In this document: positions 45,943 through 53,173 of the stretch, piece by piece | Position numbering within the stretch: the stretch's first letter is position 1 | How the letters are laid out: every line of letters begins with the position of its first letter | NCBI RefSeq assembly: GCF_001261775.1 | Contig: NZ_LN868538.1 | Location: forward strand, 682,001-746,000 | Length of the DNA stretch: 64,000 bases | Source: Anaeromassilibacillus senegalensis | Lineage (GTDB): Bacteria; Bacillota; Clostridia; Oscillospirales; Acutalibacteraceae | Direction of reading: 5' to 3' | Translations under genes and position numbers: made by a program | The notes under the pieces: model-generated | Told to the model about the DNA's origin: nothing | Databases searched by the model: none | The model's input: only the letters and a program-made list of their open reading frames with translations

Positions 45943-47025
45943 TCATTCCGCAGAGACCGTCGTGACGTCCTCGCTGAACCATTTTTCTGAAATCTCTTTG
46001 ATGGTGCCGTCCGCAGCCATTTCCTTCAGTGCACCTTCCACCTTCGCCTTCAGCGCGTCGTCCGTCTTGCGGAAGCCGATGACGTAATCCTCCTGCGCCA
46101 GGGAGGCGTCCGTGCCATCCTCGTTTTGCAGCACAACATACGCGCCCGGGTTATTGGTCAGGTAATAACGGGCCACCACCTCGTCGATCGCAATTGCATC
46201 GATGGTTCCGTTCTGGATTTCCAGCACCGCCTTGGAATAGTCGTCGATCTGTACGACGTCCTTCAGGGTATTTTTGAAATCCGGGTTATCATTGAGCGCA
46301 ACCTCCGCGGAGGAGTCCGCCTGCACACCGACAACCTTGCCTTCCAGGTCCTTAAGACCCTTGTAGGCGGAGTCAGACTTGACCAGAACGATCTGGTTGT
46401 TCTTCATGTACGGAATACTCAGGTTGAATTCGCGGTCGCGCTCTTCCGTCTTGCTGAAACCGTTCCACAGGCAGTCCACGTTGCCGTTGTTGAGCTCTGC
46501 GGACTTATTGTCCCAGTTGATCGGCTGGGTTTCCAGCTCGATGCCGAGGTGATTACAGACTTCGCGCGCCACGTCGATGTCAAAGCCGACCAGCTCGCCC
46601 GTCTGGGTATCAACAAATCCCATCGGCGGGAAAGCCCCCCCCCCGCCCCAGGCCCGCCTACCCCCCCCCCCCCCCCTGTCCCCCGCAGCACCCGCCTCCC
46701 CCGTCCCCCCCGCCGCCCCGTCCCGCGCCTGTGTCGTTCCTCCCCCTCCCCCCGTGTCCTATACACACACTTGGATGGGAAAAAGACCCGGGATACCACC
46801 AACCCCCCCGGCCGCGACCGCGCCGCCCGGCCCCAGGACCCGCTTCCCCGCCTGCTCCACCTTGTCCCAGGATGCATCGGCTTCCCCGTCCATGCCGGAG
46901 GCCATGTCCTGCGAGTTGTTGTTCAGCCCCGCTGCGTCGTCCCCATTTCCCGTGCTCGGGGAACCGCATCCCACACAGCCGATCACCAGAATTGCCGTCA
47001 GCAAAAGCGCCCATACTTTTTTCAT
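45943..47025 (-). pseudogene. amino acid ABC substrate-binding lipoprotein, interrupted by a junk-like insert
   Basis: The gene is read in two parts. The N-terminal part (47025 to about 46839) has a signal with lipobox and the mature start up to the strand KRVLG. The C-terminal part (about 46634 to 45943) resumes with FPPMGFVDTQTGELVGFDIDVAREV and continues normally to AEDV-type end. In intact GlnH-like proteins these two pieces are directly adjacent (VLG-x-D-x-x-FPP). About 200 bp of C-rich sequence sits between and breaks the frame. Removing it gives about 290 residues, the usual length. Probably an intact gene in the real genome. Confidence 0.85.
46635..46838. other. low-complexity G/C-homopolymer insert, probable assembly artefact
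   Basis: Long C-runs on the plus strand (G-runs on the minus), increasing in density toward 46635, with a segment at 46756-46774 that resembles a degraded transposase mosaic-end/adapter (TATACACA). Base composition is unlike anything else in the window and it falls inside a conserved protein motif. Confidence 0.75.
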
Positions 47026-47051
47026 TTTCTTTACTCCCATCCTTCTTGTCA

Positions 47052-47103
47052 GATAAAACCCCTCCGATACGTATGCGGGAAAAACCCGGCGTGTGCGGAG
47101 GGG
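47052..47103 (-). promoter_or_regulatory. leader hairpin with T-tract before the amino acid ABC operon
   Basis: On the minus strand, an 8-bp stem CCCCTCCG / CGGAGGGG (47103-47096 and 47066-47059) with an inner G/C stem is followed by TTTTATC, between the promoter and the start codon. Looks like an attenuator. Confidence 0.55.
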
Positions 47104-47116
47104 ACTATATGGTATT

Positions 47117-47145
47117 ATTCTAACGGATTAGCAGGATAAAGTAAA
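47117..47145 (-). promoter_or_regulatory. promoter of the amino acid ABC operon
   Basis: Minus strand TTTACT (47145-47140), 17 bp, TAGAAT (47122-47117). Confidence 0.65.
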
Positions 47146-47259
47146 GAGGAAAATCCGGGTTTTGTCGAATTTACGGAACAAATTCCCTTCCAGATTTCCA
47201 TTCCACCGTTTCGCACAGCTGAAAAAAGCGGGCCGCACATTTTCCCACGCGGCTTATCC

Positions 47260-47288
47260 TCATATTCCGGCGCGCCGCATCATATATT
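47260..47288 (+). promoter_or_regulatory. sigma-E-like promoter of spoIIID
   Basis: TCATATT (47260-47266), 14 bp, CATATATT (47281-47288), close to the sporulation sigma-E pattern KMATATT-14-CATACANT with one mismatch. SpoIIID is sigma-E dependent in Bacillus subtilis. Confidence 0.65.
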
Positions 47289-47318
47289 GGTAGCGTAACT
47301 TGATTAGGGGGGCGTACC

Positions 47319-47600
47319 ATGAAAGGAATTGTGGAAGAGCGCGCAGTAGAGCTCGGCGAATATATCATTGAAAATAAAGCGACGGTGCGGAAAGCGGCAA
47401 AAAAGTTCGGCGTAAGCAAAAGTACGGTACATAAAGATGTTGCGCAGCGTTTGAAATATGTGGACCCACAGCTCTACAAGGAAGTAAAAAGCGTACTGGA
47501 GGTCAACAAGGCGCAGCGGCACATCCGCGGCGGCATGGCGACCCGGCTGAAGTACAAAAAGGAGCCGGTCGGCGCGGGAACCGCCGGGCGAAACGGCTGA
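47319..47600 (+). CDS. spoIIID: sporulation transcriptional regulator SpoIIID
   Basis: 93 residues. The helix-turn-helix region TVRKAAKKFGVSKSTVHKDV is the SpoIIID signature, followed by a basic C-terminal region (RHIRGGMATRLKYKK). It is the mother-cell DNA-binding regulator of sporulation. ATG at 47319 behind GGGGGG. Its presence argues for an endospore-forming host. Confidence 0.96.
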   Translation: MKGIVEERAVELGEYIIENKATVRKAAKKFGVSKSTVHKDVAQRLKYVDPQLYKEVKSVLEVNKAQRHIRGGMATRLKYKKEPVGAGTAGRNG

Positions 47601-47606
47601 CCGCCG

Positions 47607-47635
47607 TTGACACCGCAAAAAAAGTGTGTTATCAT
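47607..47635 (+). promoter_or_regulatory. promoter of the thi operon
   Basis: TTGACA, 17 bp, TATCAT, followed by the TPP aptamer. Confidence 0.8.
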
Positions 47636-47660
47636 GGGGAAAATTGCATAGCATGATCGT

Positions 47661-47741
47661 TTGCGGGGGGACTTAGCAATAAGTTGAGAAGGTAAAACCT
47701 GACCCTTTGAACCTGTCAGTTAACACTGTTGGAGGGAGCAA
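47661..47741 (+). ncRNA. TPP riboswitch (THI element)
   Basis: Closing arms TTGC / GCAA, the ACTTAGCAATAAGTTGAGA arm, and the conserved ACCCTTTGAACCTG with the downstream GGAGGGAGCAA. Precedes a terminator and thiS, so control is by transcription termination when thiamine diphosphate is bound. Confidence 0.95.
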
Positions 47742-47774
47742 GCCATATTTTAAGAGAATTTTTGATTAAAATGG

Positions 47775-47810
47775 AAGCACTCGCTGGTAACAGCGGGTGC
47801 TTTTTGTTTT
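47775..47810 (+). terminator. riboswitch-controlled terminator before thiS
   Basis: Stem AGCACTCGCTG / CAGCGGGTGCT (one G-T pair) with GTAA loop and TTTTGTTTT tail. Confidence 0.93.
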
Positions 47811-47845
47811 GCCCACCGCATGGCTACGCTTTAGGAGGTGAACGC

Positions 47846-48046
47846 ATGCAAATCACAGTGAATGGAAAAGCGGAAACCCTGTCCCAGCCGGCAACCGTCG
47901 CTGAATACCTGGCCCTCAGGCAGCTGCCGGGCAACGCCGTTGCGGTGGAGTGGAACGGAACCATTCTTTCGCCCGCCGCATTGGACCGCACCGCCCTTTC
48001 CGAGGGCGACACGCTGGAAATCCTGCGCTTTGTGGGCGGCGGCTGA
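47846..48046 (+). CDS. thiS: sulfur carrier protein ThiS
   Basis: 66 residues, ubiquitin-like fold, ending in the required Gly-Gly (RFVGGG). The C-terminus is adenylated and thiocarboxylated by ThiF and delivers sulfur to ThiG. ATG at 47846 behind TTAGGAGGTG. First gene after the TPP riboswitch. Confidence 0.95.
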   Translation: MQITVNGKAETLSQPATVAEYLALRQLPGNAVAVEWNGTILSPAALDRTALSEGDTLEILRFVGGG

Positions 48047-48090
48047 GCACGCCGTCCACTCGATGAAACGATGGAATGGAGGAATATACC

Positions 48091-48586
48091 ATGATAAAAG
48101 AAGACGTTTTAAAAATCGGCGGACAGGCCCTGACCAGCCGTCTGTTCGTGGGAACCGGGAAATTCGGCGACGACCGTTTGATTCCCGAGGTAATTGCCAA
48201 GTCCGGCGCGCAGGTGGTGACGGTCGCACTGCGCCGCATGGATTTTGAAGCCCCGGATCACAGTATGCTGCCCTATATTCCGAAGGAATGCGTGCTGATG
48301 CCCAACACCTCCGGCGCGCGCACCGCCGACGAAGCGATCCGCATCGCGCGGCTGGCGCGCGCCGCCGGCTGTGGCGACTGGATCAAAATTGAGATTGTCT
48401 CCGACAACAAATACCTGCTGCCGGACAACGGTCAACACCGCCATCGCCACGGCAAACGACCCGGTGCTGATGGCGGAGGCCTTCGGCGAGGCGGTCCGCG
48501 CCGGGCGCAAATCGTATCTGGCCGGGCCGGGCGGCGTATCCGAATCTGCGCGGGCCTCCTCTCCCCTGACCGGATTCCTCCGCTGA
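48091..48586 (+). pseudogene. thiG: thiazole synthase ThiG with internal deletion and frameshift
   Basis: The first 113 codons are normal ThiG ([20 protein letters not shown], Schiff-base Lys99 in WIKIEIV) up to KYLLPDN at about 48429. Immediately after, the sequence jumps in another frame to the C-terminal part [22 protein letters not shown], which then runs to a stop at 48586. About 90 codons of the barrel are missing: total about 164 instead of about 255. The product would be inactive. Either a true deletion or an assembly collapse. Confidence 0.88.
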
Positions 48587-48601
48587 ACGGGAGGCACGAA
48601 G

Positions 48602-49720
48602 ATGAGTTTTTATGAGCTTTACCGGCAGTACAAGGATTTTCCGTTCGCCGGTTTTCTGGAAAAAGCGGACGACGCAGCCGTTTTGCGCGCGCTGGGAAAG
48701 GAACATAAAACAGAGCTGGACTTTTTGACCCTGCTCTCTCCCGCGGCGGAACGCCATTTGGAAGCGATGGCCCAGCAGGCCAACCGCTTGACACTTTCCC
48801 ATTTTGGGCGTACCATAACGTTGTTTACGCCATTATATTTGGCAAATATCTGTGAAAACGCCTGCATCTACTGCGGTTTCAACCGGCACAACCATATTAA
48901 GCGCTCCAAACTGACGATGGAAGAAGTGGAGCGCGAGGGACAGGCCATCCAGCGCGAGGGCATCAAGCACATCATCATTCTGACCGGTGAGTCCCGCGCC
49001 GCGACGCCGCCCGCCTATATTGCGGACTGCGTGCGCATCCTGCGGAAATACGTCTGCTCCATCTGCATTGAGGTATATTCCCTGACGGAAGAGGAATACC
49101 GGATGTTGTACGACGCGGGCGTGGACAGCTTCACCATGTTCCAGGAAACCTACAACGAAGACCTGTACCCCACCCTGCACCCCAGCGGGCCGAAGCACGA
49201 CTACCGGAACCGGCTGGACAGCCCGGAGCGCGCCTGCCGCGCCAAGTACCACGGCGTCAACCTGGGCGCGCTGCTTGGGTTGGACGACTGGCGCAAGGAA
49301 ACCTTTTTCACCGGCCTGCACGCTAAATATCTGACGGACCGCTACCCGGACACCGACGTTGCCGTCTCCCTGCCGCGCATCCGCCCCTGTCCCGGCGAGG
49401 GCGGGTTCCATCCCGCGTGCGACGTAAATGACGCGGCGATTGTACAGGCCATGACGGCCTACCGCTGTTTCCTGCCGCGATTGGGCATCACGGTTTCCAC
49501 GCGCGAGGAGCCGTCGTTCCGCGACAACCTGATTGGGCTGGGTGTGACCAGAATGTCCGCCGCATCCGTTACCGAGGTGGGCGGCCACGCCGAGCAGGCA
49601 AAAACCGAAGGACAGTTTGAAATCTCCGATGGACGGGACGTGGAGGAGATGTCTGAAGCGATCCGCCGCAGAGGGTATCAGCCAGTATATAAGGATTGGG
49701 ATATTTTATCAAATGAGTGA
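48602..49720 (+). CDS. thiH: 2-iminoacetate synthase ThiH
   Basis: 372 residues, radical SAM. The cluster cysteines are in CENACIYC (Cys84, 88, 91). It cleaves tyrosine to dehydroglycine for ThiG in anaerobes. C-terminal [13 protein letters not shown] is typical. ATG at 48602 behind GGGAGG. Overlaps the thiF start. Confidence 0.96.
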   Translation: MSFYELYRQYKDFPFAGFLEKADDAAVLRALGKEHKTELDFLTLLSPAAERHLEAMAQQANRLTLSHFGRTITLFTPLYLANICENACIYCGFNRHNHIKRSKLTMEEVEREGQAIQREGIKHIIILTGESRAATPPAYIADCVRILRKYVCSICIEVYSLTEEEYRMLYDAGVDSFTMFQETYNEDLYPTLHPSGPKHDYRNRLDSPERACRAKYHGVNLGALLGLDDWRKETFFTGLHAKYLTDRYPDTDVAVSLPRIRPCPGEGGFHPACDVNDAAIVQAMTAYRCFLPRLGITVSTREEPSFRDNLIGLGVTRMSAASVTEVGGHAEQAKTEGQFEISDGRDVEEMSEAIRRRGYQPVYKDWDILSNE

Positions 49721-50339
49721 GTATCTTTTCTGCCAGGGCCTCAAACAATATCTGCATAACGCACAGCTCCAGCGCATCCGGCAGACCCGCGTCGGGATCG
49801 CCGGGTTGGGCGGGCTGGGCTCCAACGCGGCGCACTTTCTGGTGCGCTGTGGGTTCTGCCGCCTGACGCTGGCCGACTTCGACTATGTGGAGCCGTCCAA
49901 CCTCAACCGGCAGTTCTATTTCCCCGACCAGTTGGGAAAGAGCAAGGTGCAGGCGCTGCGGGAAAACCTGCTGCGCATCAATCCCGGCCTGCAGCTGCGG
50001 TGCGAACATGTGCGGGTCAACGCACAGAACGCCGCCCAGCTCTTTGCCGGCTGCGACATCTGGATTGAGGCTTTTGACACGCCCGCCTGCAAAGCCATGC
50101 TGGTCCACGAGGCGAACCATCTGCACAAGCCCATCATCACCGCTTCCGGTATCGCGGGATACGGACATACGGACGCGATTTCCGTCCGCCGCATGGGGGA
50201 CTTCCTCTATATTGTCGGGGACGGCGTGTCCAGCACGGACGACCTGCCGCCCCTGTGCCCGCGCGTCGCCCTGGTTGCCGCCAAGCAGGCGGACGTCGCT
50301 TTGTGCATTGCTCTGGGAGAAACCGAGCAAATTTGTTAA
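49713..50339 (+). CDS. thiF: sulfur carrier adenylyltransferase ThiF
   Basis: 208 residues, E1-like. ATP-binding GLGGLGSNAAHFLVRCG, Asp in LADFDYVEPSNLNRQ, and the second helix FDTPACKAML. It adenylates the ThiS C-terminus. ATG at 49713 lies inside the thiH stop region (ATGAGTGA). No ThiC, ThiD or ThiE is nearby. Confidence 0.93.
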   Translation: MSEYLFCQGLKQYLHNAQLQRIRQTRVGIAGLGGLGSNAAHFLVRCGFCRLTLADFDYVEPSNLNRQFYFPDQLGKSKVQALRENLLRINPGLQLRCEHVRVNAQNAAQLFAGCDIWIEAFDTPACKAMLVHEANHLHKPIITASGIAGYGHTDAISVRRMGDFLYIVGDGVSSTDDLPPLCPRVALVAAKQADVALCIALGETEQIC

Positions 50340-50347
50340 TTGTTCCA

Positions 50348-50376
50348 TTGCTTTTTTTCCGGTCCTCCCGTATAAT
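50348..50376 (+). promoter_or_regulatory. promoter of the ZIP transporter gene
   Basis: TTGCTT, 17 bp, TATAAT. Confidence 0.7.
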
Positions 50377-50378
50377 GT

Positions 50379-50393
50379 TAATAACAATTATCA
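50379..50393 (+). promoter_or_regulatory. Fur-family operator-like 7-1-7 box
   Basis: Reads TGATAATTGTTATTA on the minus strand; matches the 15-bp 7-1-7 Fur-type box TGATAATnATTATCA at all but two positions and overlaps the predicted transcription start. Regulator (Fur, Zur or PerR) cannot be told apart. Confidence 0.55.
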
Positions 50394-50558
50394 ATTTTTA
50401 GTTTGATGCTAATCTCTGATAAAAAGTGTGAATAGAATGGTGATGGATTTTTTTGCCAGACAAGGAGGACGACGCGGGCTGGTGAAAAAAGGCGCGCCAT
50501 ACGATCATGATTTTTATTAGAGTTTCGTATGAAGCCTTTCAAACCAAAAGGAGGACCT

Positions 50559-51356
50559 ATGAACGAACTGCATCCCGCACTGCTCGCTTTGGCGGGCACG
50601 GGTTTCACGTTTTTATGTACTGCCGCGGGCGCGGCTATGGTATTTTTATTCCGGGGCGAAATCAAAGCCACCTTCCAGCGTATTTTCCTTGGCTTTGCCG
50701 CCGGCGTGATGATCGCCGCTTCCGTCTGGTCTCTGCTGATTCCCGCCATTGAGATGGCGGAGGAGGCGGGCGGGATCGGCTGGGTTCCCGCCGCGGGCGG
50801 ATTTGTGCTGGGCGGGCTGTTCCTGCTGGCGCTGGACCGCCTGCTGCCCCACCTGCACCCCGGCAGCGACGAACCGGAGGGGATTTCTTCTTCTTTGAAG
50901 CGAACGACCATGCTGGTCTTCGCCGTCACGCTGCACAATATTCCGGAGGGCATGGCGGTGGGCCTTGCCTTTGCCCTGTCCGTCCAGACCGGCAGCCCGG
51001 TCACCATGGCGGGTGCAATGGCGCTGGCACTGGGCATGGGCCTGCAAAACTTTCCGGAGGGCGCGGCCATCTCTCTTCCCCTGAAAAAGGAGGGGCTTTC
51101 CAACACAAAATCCTTTGTGTACGGCGCGCTGTCCGGCATTGTGGAACCGATCGGCGGCGTGCTGGCCGTACTGATCGCGGGTTCGATCACCCCGCTGATG
51201 CCCTGGTTCCTGGCTTTTGCCGCCGGCGCGATGATTTACGTCGTGGTGGAAGAGCTGATCCCGGAAGCGCATTTGGGCGAGCACTCCCACGCGGGCACCG
51301 CGGGCGTCATGCTGGGCTTCCTGGTCATGATGATCCTTGACGTGGCGCTGGGATAA
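50559..51356 (+). CDS. ZIP family metal transporter (ZupT-like)
   Basis: 265 residues, eight membrane helices. Metal-site motifs HNIPEG (helix IV) and QNFPEG (helix V), plus EELIPEAH near the C-terminus; a short acidic/His loop LPHLHPGSDEPE lies between helices III and IV. Imports zinc or other divalent metal ions. ATG at 50559 behind AAAGGAGG; an upstream in-frame ATG lacks a site. Preceded by a Fur-like box. Confidence 0.93.
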   Translation: MNELHPALLALAGTGFTFLCTAAGAAMVFLFRGEIKATFQRIFLGFAAGVMIAASVWSLLIPAIEMAEEAGGIGWVPAAGGFVLGGLFLLALDRLLPHLHPGSDEPEGISSSLKRTTMLVFAVTLHNIPEGMAVGLAFALSVQTGSPVTMAGAMALALGMGLQNFPEGAAISLPLKKEGLSNTKSFVYGALSGIVEPIGGVLAVLIAGSITPLMPWFLAFAAGAMIYVVVEELIPEAHLGEHSHAGTAGVMLGFLVMMILDVALG

Positions 51357-51423
51357 AAAACTCTGTAAATCCAAAAGTCGCGTTACAAGACAGCCTCTGT
51401 TTTGATTGTAACATCGCGCGAAA

Positions 51424-51608
51424 CGTGTTTCCCCACCTTTTTAAAAGGTGGCGGTTTCCAAAGGCAGCGCCTTTGGTCGCTCCTCGCAAGGAGCGAAACT
51501 CTCTTTATGGGAAGAGCGAGTGGGAACGAGTGATATGGTTCTTGGTGAACCTTTTATGCTACCAGACGATTTTCGGGGCCGTTGCAGAATACAAACTGCA
51601 ACGGCCCC
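51424..51608. repeat. structured intergenic repeat, copy 3 (extended, covarying)
   Basis: Same order as copy 1: hairpin 1 CCACCTTTT/AAAAGGTGG, hairpin 2 CCAAAGGC/GCCTTTGG, hairpin 3 CGCTCCT/AGGAGCG, tail GAGCGAGTGGGAACGAGTG, and hairpin 4 GGGGCCGTTGCAG/CTGCAACGGCCCC (51575-51608). The stems differ from copy 1 in sequence but keep pairing. Confidence 0.85.
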
Positions 51609-51618
51609 TCGGTACAAT

Positions 51619-51662
51619 AAAAGCGTAATCTCTATCAACCAGATAGAAGATTACGCTTTTTT
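51619..51662. terminator. bidirectional terminator between ZIP and EpsG-like genes
   Basis: Long stem AAAAGCGTAATC ... GATTACGCTTTT with inner CTATC/GATAG, T-runs at both outer sides. Confidence 0.85.
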
Positions 51663-51721
51663 CGTTATAATTGGGATAGAAAAGGTCTGGTGAACAGGCC
51701 CCTTCGTTCGCTGTTTTCATG

Positions 51722-52903
51722 TCAGAAAAATATCAGGTACGGAATCAGGTTAATGCGGTTTTGCAGCAAAAACCAGACATTGTACAGCAGGCCAAAGCAC
51801 AGCACAGCTCCCAGCGCGTAGTGGTAATACGCTTCCCTGCGCAGAAAGCGGCTTCTGTCCAGCCGATAGCGCCGCAATCGTTCTTTGTGTCCTTCTCTGT
51901 TGCCAGCGGCCTTAACGCACGCCGCCTCCTTTGCATCGGGCGTTTCCACGCGGACCGCCTGCACCAGCTCCGGAAGCAGCAGAACGGCGCTGATAAAAAA
52001 GATGTTGGCAACACGCTGGAACAGAAAGTGTTTGCAGGTCATAATGAACAGCAGCCCGGCATACAGGGAAAAATTGACCAGTACGACGTTCCCCGGCCTG
52101 CGGACAAGCAGCGGCTTCTTCATAATCAGCGCCGCGAACAGCGTCAAAACGGGGATCAGCGCGGTCTGCCAGCTGCGCCCATTCATAAAGTAGAGCCCCT
52201 CTTCGCTGGCATAACCCTGATAAACAAATTGTGTGACAAAGGTAAACAGCGGCCAGGAAAAGAACAGAACCAATCCCGTCCCCGCCGTGTAAACGCCCAC
52301 GCTCTTCCAGTTGACCGGGATCTGCGCCAGAAAATAGACGGGGATCAGCAGCAACATGGAGCTGTGGAACGACGACGCCAGCAGGACGATCAGCAGGTAG
52401 GGAAGCGGCCGCCGGTTTTGCAGATAGCGAATGGCAAACAGGAAAAGGCCGATCGCAAGGGATTGACGGATGAAACTGAGTGTGTTCCCAAAAAAGTTGA
52501 AGCTGATAAAAACGAACATCCCCAGCCAGGGCATCGAACAGTCGCGGTACAGCACAACCGCAGCCATGCCCACCATCAGCGCGGCGGCCACCGCCATAAA
52601 CACATGTACATCCCCGGTCATCAGGGAAATCAGATAGTTGAGCAGACTGAACCCGAACTCTACGCGGTAACGGTTCTCCGGGCCGGTCAGGAAGGCCCAG
52701 CCTCCATCCCGCACCTGTTCAAAATAGTCCCGGTAAACGCCGTAGTCGATCCCGACCGTCTCCGCCCGCGCCGCTGCAAACAGCACCAGGATCACAGAAA
52801 CCAGGCACAGAAAAAACGCATCCTTTTCGCGGCTGGGCTTCCGCTCGCAGAGGAACAGTCCCAATCCAGCAACAAAAATCAATATCAACAGGTAAGGCAG
52901 CAT
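51722..52903 (-). CDS. EpsG-like polysaccharide polymerase/membrane protein
   Basis: 393 residues with about ten membrane helices. EpsG/Wzy-type pattern: AARAETVGIDYGVYRDYF after helix 2, EFGFSLLNYLIS, and SFIRQSLAIGLFLFAIRYL, followed by ASSFHSSMLLL. Likely an exopolysaccharide polymerase, yet no other capsule gene is adjacent. Start at 52903 follows GAGGAGGG; the ORF extends 19 codons further into a repeat without a site. Confidence 0.88.
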   Translation of the reverse strand: MLPYLLILIFVAGLGLFLCERKPSREKDAFFLCLVSVILVLFAAARAETVGIDYGVYRDYFEQVRDGGWAFLTGPENRYRVEFGFSLLNYLISLMTGDVHVFMAVAAALMVGMAAVVLYRDCSMPWLGMFVFISFNFFGNTLSFIRQSLAIGLFLFAIRYLQNRRPLPYLLIVLLASSFHSSMLLLIPVYFLAQIPVNWKSVGVYTAGTGLVLFFSWPLFTFVTQFVYQGYASEEGLYFMNGRSWQTALIPVLTLFAALIMKKPLLVRRPGNVVLVNFSLYAGLLFIMTCKHFLFQRVANIFFISAVLLLPELVQAVRVETPDAKEAACVKAAGNREGHKERLRRYRLDRSRFLRREAYYHYALGAVLCFGLLYNVWFLLQNRINLIPYLIFF

Positions 52904-52933
52904 CCGGATCCCTCCTCTATTTTGTTTATTATA

Positions 52934-53028
52934 ACATAAAAGAGGCGGAGCCTCCATCACAGCGGTACAATGTTCGCTCAGGCGTCAAAATCTCTGATTT
53001 TGGTTGCGGCGTGCGGTTATGATACCAC
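52934..53028. repeat. solitary copy of the 90-bp repeat
   Basis: Closely related to the tandem units at 63.67-64.0 kb, with the same hairpins (GAGGC..GCCTC and CAAAATC..GATTTTG). Both loci place the repeat just upstream of a minus-strand membrane protein gene and share the same junction near GCATAAAAGAGGC. Confidence 0.8.
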
Positions 53029-53173
53029 ACAGGAAATCTCCCATAGTCCCCTGCTAAAAATCCACACAAAGTCGTTGCATTTTTATAAATACTTTCTCTT
53101 TTTCCTTTGGTATAGTTAATTTTATATAAATGTGGACGCAAAACATCAATTACGACAAGGAGTGGAAGTATTC

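Noticed and set aside
46635..46838. Novel GC-rich mobile element or regulatory insert
   Set aside because: Homopolymer runs, adapter-like segment and position inside a conserved motif fit a sequencing/assembly artefact better.
48429..48470. Programmed frameshift in thiG
   Set aside because: About 90 conserved codons are absent as well as the frame change, so a slip would not restore the protein.
51425..51628. Short plus-strand protein-coding gene within repeat copy 3
   Set aside because: The frame lies wholly over the hairpin repeat, has no ribosome-binding site, and is not kept in the other copies.
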